DNA from: Candidatus Atribacteria bacterium
Lineage (GTDB): Bacteria > Atribacterota > Atribacteria > Atribacterales > Atribacteraceae
Assembly (NCBI GenBank): GCA_026390275.1
Contig: JAPLGF010000342.1
Coordinates: 1-5,632 of the forward strand
Direction of reading: 5' to 3'
Length of the DNA: 5,632 nucleotides
Every line of letters begins with the position of its first letter. Position 1 is the first letter of the stretch. The position numbers and the translations under genes were made by a program. The notes beneath the pieces were generated by a model. The model did no database searches. It worked only from the letters and a program-made list of their open reading frames with translations, and was not told the DNA's origin. Shown one piece after another: positions 1-4,758 of the stretch.

Positions 1-276
1 GTGAAATTTGTCTCAAGTAAGGAATTAAGGAATAATCCAGCCCAGTTGTGGAAGTTCATAGAGAATGAGGAAGTGGTTATTACCGTGAATGGGAAACCCA
101 TGGCCATTGTTGTCGGTGCCGAAAATGATATTGAAGAACAGTTAAAAATCATGAGGAGGTCTCGGGCGAAAGTAGCCCTGGAAAAACTCAGGTCATACTC
201 AGTCCAGCAAGGCTTTGATAAACTTACCGAGGACGACATAGATCGTGAAATTAAGAAAATACGAACAAAAGTTTGA
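1..276 (+). CDS. Phd/YefM-type antitoxin of a toxin-antitoxin pair
   Basis: This 91-residue protein looks like the Phd/YefM antitoxin fold. The N-terminus reads KFVSSKELRNNPAQLW and is followed by a VVITVNGKPMAIVVG segment, the usual strand and turn of the N-terminal dimerisation and DNA-binding part (about residues 1-50). Residues 52-91 are charged and probably helical, as expected for the toxin-binding tail. In this family the antitoxin blocks its toxin and represses their common promoter. The GTG start is the first base of the window, so the ribosome binding site and promoter cannot be seen and an earlier start cannot be excluded; the protein does begin where family members usually begin. 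It overlaps the next gene by 32 bases, a normal arrangement for such a pair. Because that toxin gene is cut short, this antitoxin is probably an orphan here. Confidence 0.85.
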   Translation: MKFVSSKELRNNPAQLWKFIENEEVVITVNGKPMAIVVGAENDIEEQLKIMRRSRAKVALEKLRSYSVQQGFDKLTEDDIDREIKKIRTKV

Positions 277-436
277 CCACATCGTACTCGACACCAACGT
301 CCTGGTTGCAGGTATTATTAATCCCTTTGGGAATCCGGCGAAAGTTTTAAACCTGGTATTGAATGGTGAGTTGATCATCAATGCTGATACCAGAATTCTT
401 TCTGAATATGAGCGAGTTCTGAAGAGCCAAAAATTT
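245..436 (+). pseudogene. PIN-domain toxin (VapC/COG1569-like), truncated at its 3' end
   Basis: The frame opens at GTG 245 inside the antitoxin gene; a weak GAGGA lies at 229-233. It encodes a PIN-domain start: HIVLDTNVLVAGIINPFGNP, with the first catalytic aspartate at D16 of VLDTN, then a helix and ADTRILSEYERVLKSQKF, with the conserved acidic E54 of SEY. PIN toxins are metal-dependent RNases that use three or four acidic residues. Homology stops at about residue 64, where relatives of roughly 135-145 residues continue with the second half and the remaining acidic residues. The frame stays open to the stop at 524-526, but those last 29 residues are antisense to a dehydrogenase gene and do not look like PIN sequence. 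A toxin lacking half its active site should be inactive. Identification of the first half is firm; the end point is good to about ten bases. Confidence 0.8.
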
Positions 437-741
437 TCCGTCACTTCTTCAATGGGCTTTAGCTGTCCCGAGATTCCCGCGTTATTGAACATGCAATCAA
501 GGCGACCGAAGGATGTAACAGTGTGATCCACCACCGCCCTGACGTCATCCTCTATTGTGACATCGGTACGTTGATACAAAGCAGCACTCCCCAGTTCTGC
601 CGCAAGGCGTTCTCCTGCTTCCACGCTTCTGTCTGCGATGACAACCCTGCATCCTTCCAAGACAAAAAACCGTACCGCAGCTTCGCCGATACCGCTTGAA
701 TCGCCGGTGATGATTGACACCTTCCCATTAAGCTTTCCCAT
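427..741 (-). pseudogene. Short-chain dehydrogenase/reductase, N-terminal third only
   Basis: Read leftwards from ATG at 741, the frame gives about 105 residues of a classical SDR. Residues 12-19 are TGDSSGIG, the cofactor-binding TGxxxGxG motif. D37 at the end of the second strand (VVIADR) points to NAD(H) rather than NADP(H). TDV at 59-61 and NNAG at 86-89 are also present. A strong ribosome binding site, AGGAGG at 749-754, sits 7 bases upstream of the ATG, which fixes the start. Homology ends near residue 105 (EEVTENFW). The catalytic Ser and YxxxK, about 50 residues further on in this family, are absent, so the product cannot be an active oxidoreductase. The frame runs on to 199 only through antisense of the PIN and antitoxin genes. 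The substrate of the original enzyme cannot be told from this part. Confidence 0.85.
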
Positions 742-748
742 CAGTATA

Positions 749-754
749 CCTCCT
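749..754 (-). promoter_or_regulatory. Ribosome binding site of the truncated SDR gene
   Basis: AGGAGG on the minus strand lies 7 bases before ATG 741 and decides the start. A TATAAT hexamer on the same strand (plus 782-787) lies about 40 bases upstream of the start and could be a -10 box, but I see no convincing -35 box. Confidence 0.7.
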
Positions 755-755
755 G

Positions 756-1037
756 ATTTATTTGCTAATAAAGAAATACTGATTATACCTTGTTAACTGT
801 ATGAGATATGGAATCAAAATCCTATCTTTGACAAAGCGGTAGATGGAAACATCGTTAAATGCTTCAATAACTGGCTGTGTTTGATATGCCGATAGATCAT
901 TGTTTCCCCTTCTGCGTCTTTGAAATTACCACAGCTAAGGCTCGCAGCACCGGGCGCGCCCCTTAGCTCGAGCTACCATGCAATATGTGCAAAGTCAAAT
1001 CCTTTCAAGGCCGGATATCAAGCACTCCTGTTCGAAA
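756..1037. other. Gap between divergent genes, no recognised gene
   Basis: The stretch between the SDR start and the AbrB promoter holds no gene I recognise. On the minus strand 758-925 is free of stops for 55 codons and ends 16 bases before the SDR start. It contains protein-like text such as VIEAFNDVSIYRFVKD but has no ATG or GTG start, and it may be the tail of a lost upstream gene or chance. The right half holds the inverted-repeat cluster at 933-974, listed separately. Confidence 0.4.
933..974. repeat. GC-rich inverted-repeat cluster (possible hairpin)
   Basis: AGCTAAGG (933-940) and CCTTAGCT (961-968) are a perfect 8-bp inverted repeat around a 20-base loop. Inside lies the 10-bp palindrome GGGCGCGCCC (952-961), and overlapping the right arm is the 10-bp palindrome AGCTCGAGCT (965-974). 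No T-tract follows on either strand and the flanking genes diverge, so it is not an obvious terminator. It could be an element end, a protein-binding site or a structured RNA; nothing decides between these. Confidence 0.5.
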
Positions 1038-1065
1038 TTGACTTGAGATTGAGAATAGTTATAAT
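1038..1065 (+). promoter_or_regulatory. Sigma-70-type promoter of the AbrB-Doc operon
   Basis: TTGACT (1038-1043) and TATAAT (1060-1065) are separated by 16 bases, close to the sigma-70/sigma-A consensus. The -10 box lies 30 bases upstream of the antitoxin ATG at 1096 and is overlapped by an inverted repeat, as expected for an autoregulated toxin-antitoxin operon. Confidence 0.75.
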
Positions 1066-1076
1066 ATTGTTATAAC
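1058..1076. promoter_or_regulatory. Putative antitoxin operator over the -10 box
   Basis: GTTATAA (1058-1064) and TTATAAC (1070-1076) form a perfect inverted repeat with 7-bp arms and a 5-base centre. The half-sites are also direct GTTATAA repeats 11 bases apart, about one helical turn. The repeat covers the -10 box and probably the transcription start. AbrB/MazE-type antitoxins bind such sites as dimers, so autorepression by the antitoxin, alone or with Doc, is the likely function; that is inferred from position and symmetry. Confidence 0.6.
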
Positions 1077-1095
1077 ACAGTAGGAGTTGATATCT

Positions 1096-1329
1096 ATGGT
1101 GAAAAGGCTGCAGAAAGTAGGAAACAGCAACGCCCTGATTCTGGACCTGCCCATCATGGAAATGGTCGGGTTGGAAGAGGGGAAAGAAGTCCAGGTGACG
1201 GTATGTAACGGCTCCATAATAATCACCCCGGTAAACCCTCGCCGGGTAGACTCCCAGAAACTGGAACGGCAGTTGGACCGGGTGGTAGGCGAGCGGAGGG
1301 AGATGCTCAAAGAACTAGCCGACTTGTGA
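1096..1329 (+). CDS. AbrB/MazE/SpoVT-type antitoxin of the Doc toxin
   Basis: This 77-residue protein has the SpoVT-AbrB swapped-hairpin DNA-binding domain at residues 1-48: KRLQKVGNSNALILDLP, a variant of the usual VGNSxxVxIP, then VGLEEGKEVQVTV and SIIITPV. Residues 50-77 are charged and probably helical, the likely Doc-binding tail. ATG 1096 is chosen because TAGGAG (1081-1086) sits 9 bases upstream. A TTG at 1087 would add three residues but touches that ribosome binding site. The gene ends in a 4-base GTGA overlap with the toxin gene, implying coupled translation. In known systems the antitoxin neutralises the toxin and represses the operon. The classic Doc partner, Phd, is replaced here by an AbrB-type protein, a pairing also found in other bacteria. 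Confidence 0.88.
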   Translation: MVKRLQKVGNSNALILDLPIMEMVGLEEGKEVQVTVCNGSIIITPVNPRRVDSQKLERQLDRVVGERREMLKELADL

Positions 1330-1724
1330 GTCTGGAACCTATACTCCTTTCTACCGAAAACATCCTGTCGATTCACGCTCGAATGATCAAGGAGTTTGGC
1401 GGGATGCCGGGGGTCGCTAACCAGGGCATGTTGGAAAGTGCTGTAGCGATGCCAGGTGCTGGTTTCGCTGGGGAATTCCTTCACGAGAGCCTGCCCGCTA
1501 TGGCCGCAGCGTACCTCTTTCATATCTGCAAGAACCACCCGTTCTTTGACGGGAACAAACGTACGGCCGTAGTGGCTGCCGAGATATTTCTCAACATCAA
1601 CGGAATGCGGCTCAAGGTCTCAAATGAGGAGCTGAAAGGTCTGTGCCTCGGGGTTGCAGCAGGGGAGATCTCTAAGAGCGAGACGGTCGCTTTCTTCGAA
1701 AAGCACACCGAAAAAGCCGAATAG
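1326..1724 (+). CDS. doc: Death-on-curing (Doc/Fic-fold) toxin
   Basis: This 132-residue protein matches the length and plan of Doc toxins. Residues 7-40 resemble the Doc N-terminus (LLSTENILSIHARMIKEFGG, then GVANQGMLESAV). The signature loop at 71-79 is HPFFDGNKR, followed by TAVVAAEIFLNINGM. The Lys in NKR, where AMP-transferring Fic enzymes have NGR, is the mark of Doc-type kinases; P1 Doc phosphorylates elongation factor Tu and stops translation. H71, D75, N77, K78 and R79 are all present, so the active site looks complete. The GTG start overlaps the antitoxin stop by 4 bases. The frame is uninterrupted and ends in TAG; no clear terminator follows. The toxin is likely functional and held in check by the AbrB-type antitoxin. 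The target is inferred from the family. Confidence 0.92.
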   Translation: MSLEPILLSTENILSIHARMIKEFGGMPGVANQGMLESAVAMPGAGFAGEFLHESLPAMAAAYLFHICKNHPFFDGNKRTAVVAAEIFLNINGMRLKVSNEELKGLCLGVAAGEISKSETVAFFEKHTEKAE

Positions 1725-1751
1725 GCGAGATAAGACATTGCTTTGGGATTT

Positions 1752-1768
1752 AATTGGGGACAGCCACT
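1752..1768 (+). repeat. Left inverted repeat of the decayed REP-type element
   Basis: AATTGGGGACAGCCACT is the reverse complement, with one mismatch, of 2183-2199. The minus-strand transposase remnant ends with a TGA at 1768-1770, just inside this repeat, as expected at the 3' end of such an element. Confidence 0.7.
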
Positions 1769-2095
1769 CATTTTATGTTTCTTTTCCCTTCCTTGACAGG
1801 TCTGCTGGCTTTCCCCCTTGCCAGTCTTAATTGAGACCGTTTCTCCAGATCATTGACGAATCCCTCATCCCCCAAGGTCGATTGACGAAAGAGTCGCAAC
1901 GAACGGAGTTTTAAAAAGTGACTTCCAGTCCCCGATCGGTTCCCGAAGCATACCATCAAATTCGACAATCCGATCCTGGTCCGCCGTGCCGGCATGATAG
2001 GCGGCGCCGAACCAGGGGGAGTCCCAGGCATCCCTGATGATGCCAGGCCGCACCCGGGTTGGGCTCTATGGTTCTTACCGCCGCTATCGACGTGA
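1768..2095 (-). pseudogene. REP-associated Y1 transposase, C-terminal remnant with frameshifts
   Basis: Three minus-strand frames join to give the C-terminal half of a REP-associated tyrosine transposase. Near 2055-2095 AAVRTIEPNP matches the family's RYIExNPVRAG segment. One extra base near 2054 changes the frame to VRPGIIRDAWDSPW and GAAYHAG, then GMLREPIGDWKSLFK, the family's WPWSSAxxHLG and VGDWxxFL blocks. A second shift near 1885-1900 leads to STLGDEGFVNDLEKR, the usual GRPLGDExFVxxLE motif, and a basic tail ending at TGA 1768. The HUH domain is missing and the Tyr expected before IEPNP is a Thr. The product is dead. It belongs to a different subfamily from the intact transposase at 4759-5610, which has another C-terminal domain. 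I matched the family by motif memory, not alignment. Confidence 0.7.
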
Positions 2096-2182
2096 TGGGG
2101 CTGATGGGGGACCACTAACGGGCTAAGCGCGTCACAAGAGAAGGCTTAATAATGTTCCTTTCCCCGGCTGTCAAGAATAATC

Positions 2183-2199
2183 AGTGGCTGTCCTCAATT
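2183..2199 (-). repeat. Right inverted repeat of the decayed REP-type element
   Basis: AGTGGCTGTCCTCAATT pairs with the left copy at 1752-1768 except at one position. It lies 22 bases from the stop codon of the hydrolase gene, so the element inserted just beyond that gene's 3' end without damaging its coding sequence. Confidence 0.65.
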
Positions 2200-2221
2200 C
2201 TCCCCAAAGTTTCGTTTTTGC

Positions 2222-3884
2222 TTAAAACGGGTCAGACGGAATGACCGGAAGCAGGAGCCTGGTCGGATAGTTTGGTCCCCAGTGTATAGTGATTGTCGCC
2301 CGGCGCATTTCCGCACTTGTGCTTTCCAGCAAGCCGGTCTGGAGATTACGGGCGTAGGTGGGGAACCAGGAAGCCATGATGCAGACACGCAGGCGATGAC
2401 CCTTTTTGAAGGTGTTTCCGGTTAGCATGTTGTTGTAATTCAGTTGGACAACCTCACCAGGTTTCAGCAATTTGCGTTCAAACGTCTGGTCGCGGTAGCT
2501 GGCGCGCAGTACCTCATGCCCGGCACTTTCGATATTGAAGGCGGTGCCGTCAGGGGCAACATCCAGAAGTTTGACGTAGAGATCGAAATCGGGTGAGTCG
2601 CTCGATGCGTAGATCTCCGCCTTGACGTGTCCCACTGCCACCAGGTCTGCTTGAAAAGGCTTGGTGTCGAAAGTCAGCACATCTGGTCTGCTGGTAAGGC
2701 CTTTCAGGTCAAAAGCTCCGAAGTTTGTCCCGAACTTGTCCCTGACCGGGTTTGCAGGGTCGGCCACAAAGGAGATCGAGCCTATCTCATCGGTGGGAGG
2801 GAGTCGAATCTTTCCAATTCCGGTTCCGGTCAGCCACTCGGATCCCAGGTAAAAGTTAGTCGGGCTGGTATCCCGGAGAGGCCAGATCTCTGATTCGATC
2901 CACTCGTTTTTACCCATGTTGTAAATCTTGACTGGCTTCCAGGAGGATACGCCGTTGTCGATGCCCCTGACCTGGTAATCCAGCCAGTCGAGAACGACGT
3001 TGTGATAATTGATCTTCGCCGTTTCGCCGAACTCCCGGTCGCCCGAACTGGTTGAACCGGTGGCGTCAACACCGTGAATCCACGGGCCAATAATAAGCTT
3101 GGTCCGGGGGTCATTCGTACCGAGTCGGGATTGCAAAAGACCGAGATAATTTGTTATGGCGCCTTCCGATCCATACGGCTCGTCATACCAGCCCGACAAA
3201 TTGAGGACGGCGGCCTTCACCTGGGAATACTTTTTGTGCAGATTGCTCCAATCCCACCAAGGATCGTAGGGCTGGTGTTCGAGCCAATGGTAGTAATAAG
3301 GAGAACTGTCTTCAGTTCGCCCAGGCCGCTTCAAATACGCCACCGAAGTAAATGAACTGATCCATCGATGAAAAGCACATTGCCGGGACCATGGCCTTCA
3401 GGTGAGGGGGATTCTCCACGGCGGCAAGCCACTGTACCGCGCCAGGATAGGAAAGCCCGAAGGTTCCAACTCTGCCATCGGACCAGGGCTGCTGAGCCGC
3501 CCACTCGATGGTGTCGTAGCCGTCCTTACCCTCGTTCCGATAAGCGACAAACTCCCCTTCGGATTCAAAGCGGCCGCGCACGTCCTGAATGACCATTGCA
3601 TAGCCACGTTTCACCGCCTCGTTGAAAGTCTTTTCGTTGTCCGGATCTCCTTCGCTCTTGCCGTAAGGCGTCCGGAAAATGAGTACCGGATATTTCCCTG
3701 TCTTTGCTGGCCGCCGGACATCAGCTCTCAGAATCACACCGTCACGCATCATAACGGCAACATTTTTCTCCACGAAGGGCTCTGAGCTCAGATTGCTGCA
3801 GTATCCGGTGGCAACCAGACAGATAGTTATTATGACAATTCCCGCCCCTAAGGCGGTTGCACGCTTCCAGGTTTTTGTGTTCAT
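2222..3884 (-). pseudogene. CocE/NonD-type exported alpha/beta-hydrolase, frame broken
   Basis: The gene reads leftwards from ATG 3884; GGAGG at 3891-3895 is 6 bases upstream. Part 1 (3884-3312, 190 residues) has a Lys/Arg start and hydrophobic core typical of a Sec signal peptide (to about residue 29), VRRPAKTGKYPVLIFRTPYG, the family signature VIQDVRGRFESEGEF, and the nucleophile loop GLSYPG with S145. It stops at TGA 3312 after FEAAWAN. Part 2, in another frame, begins about 3315 and runs to TAA 2222. It has SPYYYHWLEHQPYDPWW, LNLSGWYDEP with the probable catalytic Asp, IIGPWIHG with the probable catalytic His, then the C-terminal jelly-roll domain of the X-Pro dipeptidyl-peptidase/CocE family. 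Ser to Asp is about 89 residues here against 142 in cocaine esterase (S117, D259), so roughly 50 residues of the cap region seem deleted as well as the frame changed. The natural substrate is unknown; the family hydrolyses esters and amides. Confidence 0.85.
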
Positions 3885-3890
3885 AAGTTC

Positions 3891-3895
3891 CCTCC
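3891..3895 (-). promoter_or_regulatory. Ribosome binding site of the hydrolase gene
   Basis: GGAGG on the minus strand, 6 bases before ATG 3884, fixes the start that includes the full signal peptide. Confidence 0.7.
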
Positions 3896-3907
3896 GCCCA
3901 CACTGTT

Positions 3908-3919
3908 CCGGACGTCCGG
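3908..3919. promoter_or_regulatory. Perfect 12-bp palindrome upstream of the hydrolase
   Basis: CCGGACGTCCGG is fully self-complementary and lies 24 bases upstream of the hydrolase ATG, next to its ribosome binding site. It could be an operator or a small hairpin in the mRNA leader; no regulator gene lies nearby to support either. Confidence 0.3.
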
Positions 3920-4165
3920 CCAGGCCAGATATTTTCAGCTACAGACGTATCACAGCATGCGCCAGAATCCCTTTGGCTTAATCACTTCGGCCGCGTTTGA
4001 GGTGAGAAGGCCAGTTTCACCCGACGATAGATATATTTTGATGTTTGTTTTCTCCGTTTGCCACCTGAGTTCCCAACGGTGCCACAGTATTTCAACCCTG
4101 TATCCTTATGGCACTGTCCGTTACCAACTTGGTATCTCAATCGCTGCCATCCATATCATAATGCC

Positions 4166-4190
4166 GGTTCCTCCTCATTTCAAGTGGGTA
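4166..4190 (-). repeat. Possible terminal repeat of an ISL3-type element
   Basis: GGTTCCTCCTCATTTCAAG and the following TGGGTA lie 9 bases beyond the stop of the ISL3-type transposase remnant. ISL3 elements have terminal repeats of about 15-40 bp that often start with GG, and the transposase ends close to one of them. The partner repeat is not in the window, so this end is inferred from position and style. Confidence 0.4.
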
Positions 4191-4198
4191 ATCCTCCT

Positions 4199-4378
4199 TT
4201 AGTATAGTCCATAGTCCAGCTTTCTGGTAAGCAGGTAGATGATGGTCTTAAGGTTCTGGAAGGTTCTGTAATCGTGAGCCTTTGCCCTGGTTGCCTGAAC
4301 CAGGCTATTGAGTCCCTCCCGGATGTCATTATTGATCTTGCTATCGTACCAGTACAGCACTCCGGACCAAGATGGGCC
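4199..4378 (-). pseudogene. ISL3-family transposase, C-terminal remnant
   Basis: A minus-strand frame without ATG encodes 59 residues ending at TAA 4199. WSGVLYWYDSKINNDIREGL and NSLVQATRAKAHDYR followed by TFQNLKTIIYLLTRKLDYGL match the end of ISL3-type (IS204/IS1001/IS1165) DDE transposases, including the final catalytic Glu in the EGLNS block. Relatives are about 400 residues, so some 85% is missing. The homology runs right up to the AAGTTATC repeats at 4379, where the gene is cut. The frame differs from the longer minus-strand ORF over the same bases, which ignores this homology. Inactive remnant; family assignment is from motif recognition. Confidence 0.75.
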
Positions 4379-4414
4379 AAGTTATCAAGTTATCTCTCAA
4401 GTTATCAAGTTATC
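4379..4414 (+). repeat. AAGTTATC direct-repeat array
   Basis: Four copies of AAGTTATC occur as two head-to-tail pairs (4379-4394 and 4399-4414) separated by TCTC. A fifth copy lies at 4732-4739, just inside the left end of the intact REP-type element, and AAGTTA follows at 4428. The array starts exactly where the ISL3 transposase homology ends and abuts the palindrome at 4415. Confidence 0.8.
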
Positions 4415-4427
4415 GGTGCCTGGCACC
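4415..4427. repeat. REP-like palindrome GGTGCCTGGCACC
   Basis: GGTGCC and GGCACC form a perfect 6-bp-arm inverted repeat around one T. It separates the AAGTTATC array from the IS4-type transposase fragment and cuts that fragment's frame. The shape resembles the palindromes mobilised by REP-associated transposases; whether the neighbouring transposase recognises it is unknown. Confidence 0.55.
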
Positions 4428-4517
4428 AAGTTAAGGAGGGTGTACATTCTCCAGATCTCCTCCCCGGAGAGGTCGGTGTGGTCGGTTTTCAGGAGGTACC
4501 CTCCATCCAGTTCTTCT
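4424..4517 (-). pseudogene. IS4/IS1634-type transposase, internal fragment
   Basis: About 31 residues in one minus-strand frame read EELDGGYLLKTDHTDLSGEE then IWRMYTLLNLV. This is the block before the catalytic Glu of IS4/IS1634-type DDE transposases, usually LDGxYVLRTxxxDLSxEEIW followed by YxxLxxVExAFRxLKS. The fragment is cut on both sides: before the VExAFR segment by the palindrome at 4415-4427, and upstream at about 4518 by the presumed end of an IS256-type element. It is a non-functional relic. The match rests on remembered family consensus over a short stretch. Confidence 0.6.
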
Positions 4518-4540
4518 GGAGCTATTGTCAAATGTTGTGT
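4518..4540 (-). repeat. Presumed terminus of an IS256-type element
   Basis: Just beyond the stop of the IS256-type transposase (4552-4554), the minus strand reads ACACAACATTTGACAATAGC and then TCC, in the style of IS256/Mutator terminal repeats. The IS4-type reading frame resumes immediately after it. The partner repeat would lie beyond the right edge of the window. Confidence 0.45.
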
Positions 4541-4551
4541 TTAGGAAAGAA

Positions 4552-4716
4552 TCAGGCGGCGTCTTCATCTTTCTGCACTCCATTGACAAATTTGACAGCT
4601 TCATTCACTAAAGAAAGCAATTTCACTCCATCCAACTTTTGCCAGGAATTTTCAGCTGAGAGAGCAAGACGATAGACCATAGATAGAAGAGAGAATCGAG
4701 AAGCAGGTGGGATGTT
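4552..4716 (-). pseudogene. IS256 (Mutator)-family transposase, C-terminal remnant
   Basis: A minus-strand frame of 54 codons ends at TGA 4552. SRFSLLSMVYRLALSAENSW followed by QKLDGVKLL and the tail VKFVNGVQKDEDAA match the C-terminal end of IS256/Mutator-type transposases, whose usual form is SRFxLLxxVYRLxxxAExxW, KLxGxxLL and GVKFVNGV. The family is about 400 residues; the rest, including the DDE residues, is missing. The homology stops at 4716, two bases from the left inverted repeat of the REP-type element (4718), so the upstream part of this gene may continue to the right of that element, outside the window. No stop interrupts the fragment, so the insertion may be recent. Confidence 0.7.
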
Positions 4717-4717
4717 C

Positions 4718-4726
4718 AGGTCTTGA
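4718..4726 (+). repeat. Left inverted repeat of the intact REP-type element
   Basis: AGGTCTTGA is the exact reverse complement of 5622-5630. It is 33 bases upstream of the transposase ATG. Confidence 0.65.
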
Positions 4727-4758
4727 TATATAAGTTATCTTCTTCTATTATTATTTTT

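Larger units (their letters stand above)
1741..2209. mobile_element. Decayed REP-type element bounded by inverted repeats
   Basis: The segment starts and ends with related inverted sequences. AATTGGGGACAGCCACT at 1752-1768 pairs with AGTGGCTGTCCTCAATT at 2183-2199 at 16 of 17 positions. The similarity goes on outward, with one gap, through CTTTGGGATT (1741-1750) and CCCCAAAG (2202-2209). A second, inner pair, CTTGACAG (1792-1799) and CTGTCAAG (2168-2175), may be chance. Between the ends lies a broken C-terminal piece of a Y1 transposase, so this is probably an internally deleted copy that could move only with help from another transposase. It sits 16 bases after the Doc gene and ends 12 bases before the hydrolase stop codon. 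Confidence 0.65.
3885..4165. other. Upstream region of the hydrolase, no recognised gene
   Basis: No gene is recognised between the hydrolase start and the ISL3-type end. On the minus strand 3950-4105 is free of stops for 51 codons and reads like protein (VEILWHRWELRWQ and later LLTSNAAEVIKPKGFW), but it has no start codon and I cannot place it; it may be the end of a lost upstream gene. A plus-strand frame at 3957-4202 is probably its shadow. The 12-bp palindrome at 3908-3919 is listed separately. No strong promoter for the hydrolase was found. Confidence 0.35.

Noticed and set aside
199..426. Extension of the SDR frame beyond its homology
   Set aside because: It is antisense of the PIN and antitoxin genes and lacks the SDR active-site motif.
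437..526. C-terminal 29 residues of the open frame after the PIN half-domain
   Set aside because: They are antisense to the SDR coding sequence and carry no PIN motif; only the first 64 codons were called.
758..925. 55-codon stop-free minus-strand stretch ending 16 bases before the SDR start
   Set aside because: The spacing is operon-like and the text protein-like, but there is no start codon and no recognised family, so it is not called as a gene.
1059..1538. 159-residue minus-strand open frame
   Set aside because: It overlaps the well-supported AbrB and Doc genes in antisense and has no recognisable domain.
1520..1771. 83-residue minus-strand open frame
   Set aside because: Antisense of the Doc gene; no motif.
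3957..4202. 81-residue plus-strand open frame
   Set aside because: No domain and no ribosome binding site; it runs into the ISL3-type end and opposes a more protein-like minus-strand stretch.
4180..4380. 66-residue minus-strand open frame starting MAHLGPECC
   Set aside because: The neighbouring frame over the same bases carries the clear ISL3 transposase end.
4379..4433. CRISPR array
   Set aside because: The repeat units are 8 bases with no spacers of the expected length and no cas genes are present.
4274..4675. 133-residue plus-strand open frame
   Set aside because: It crosses four different mobile-element pieces that read in the opposite direction; chance frame.
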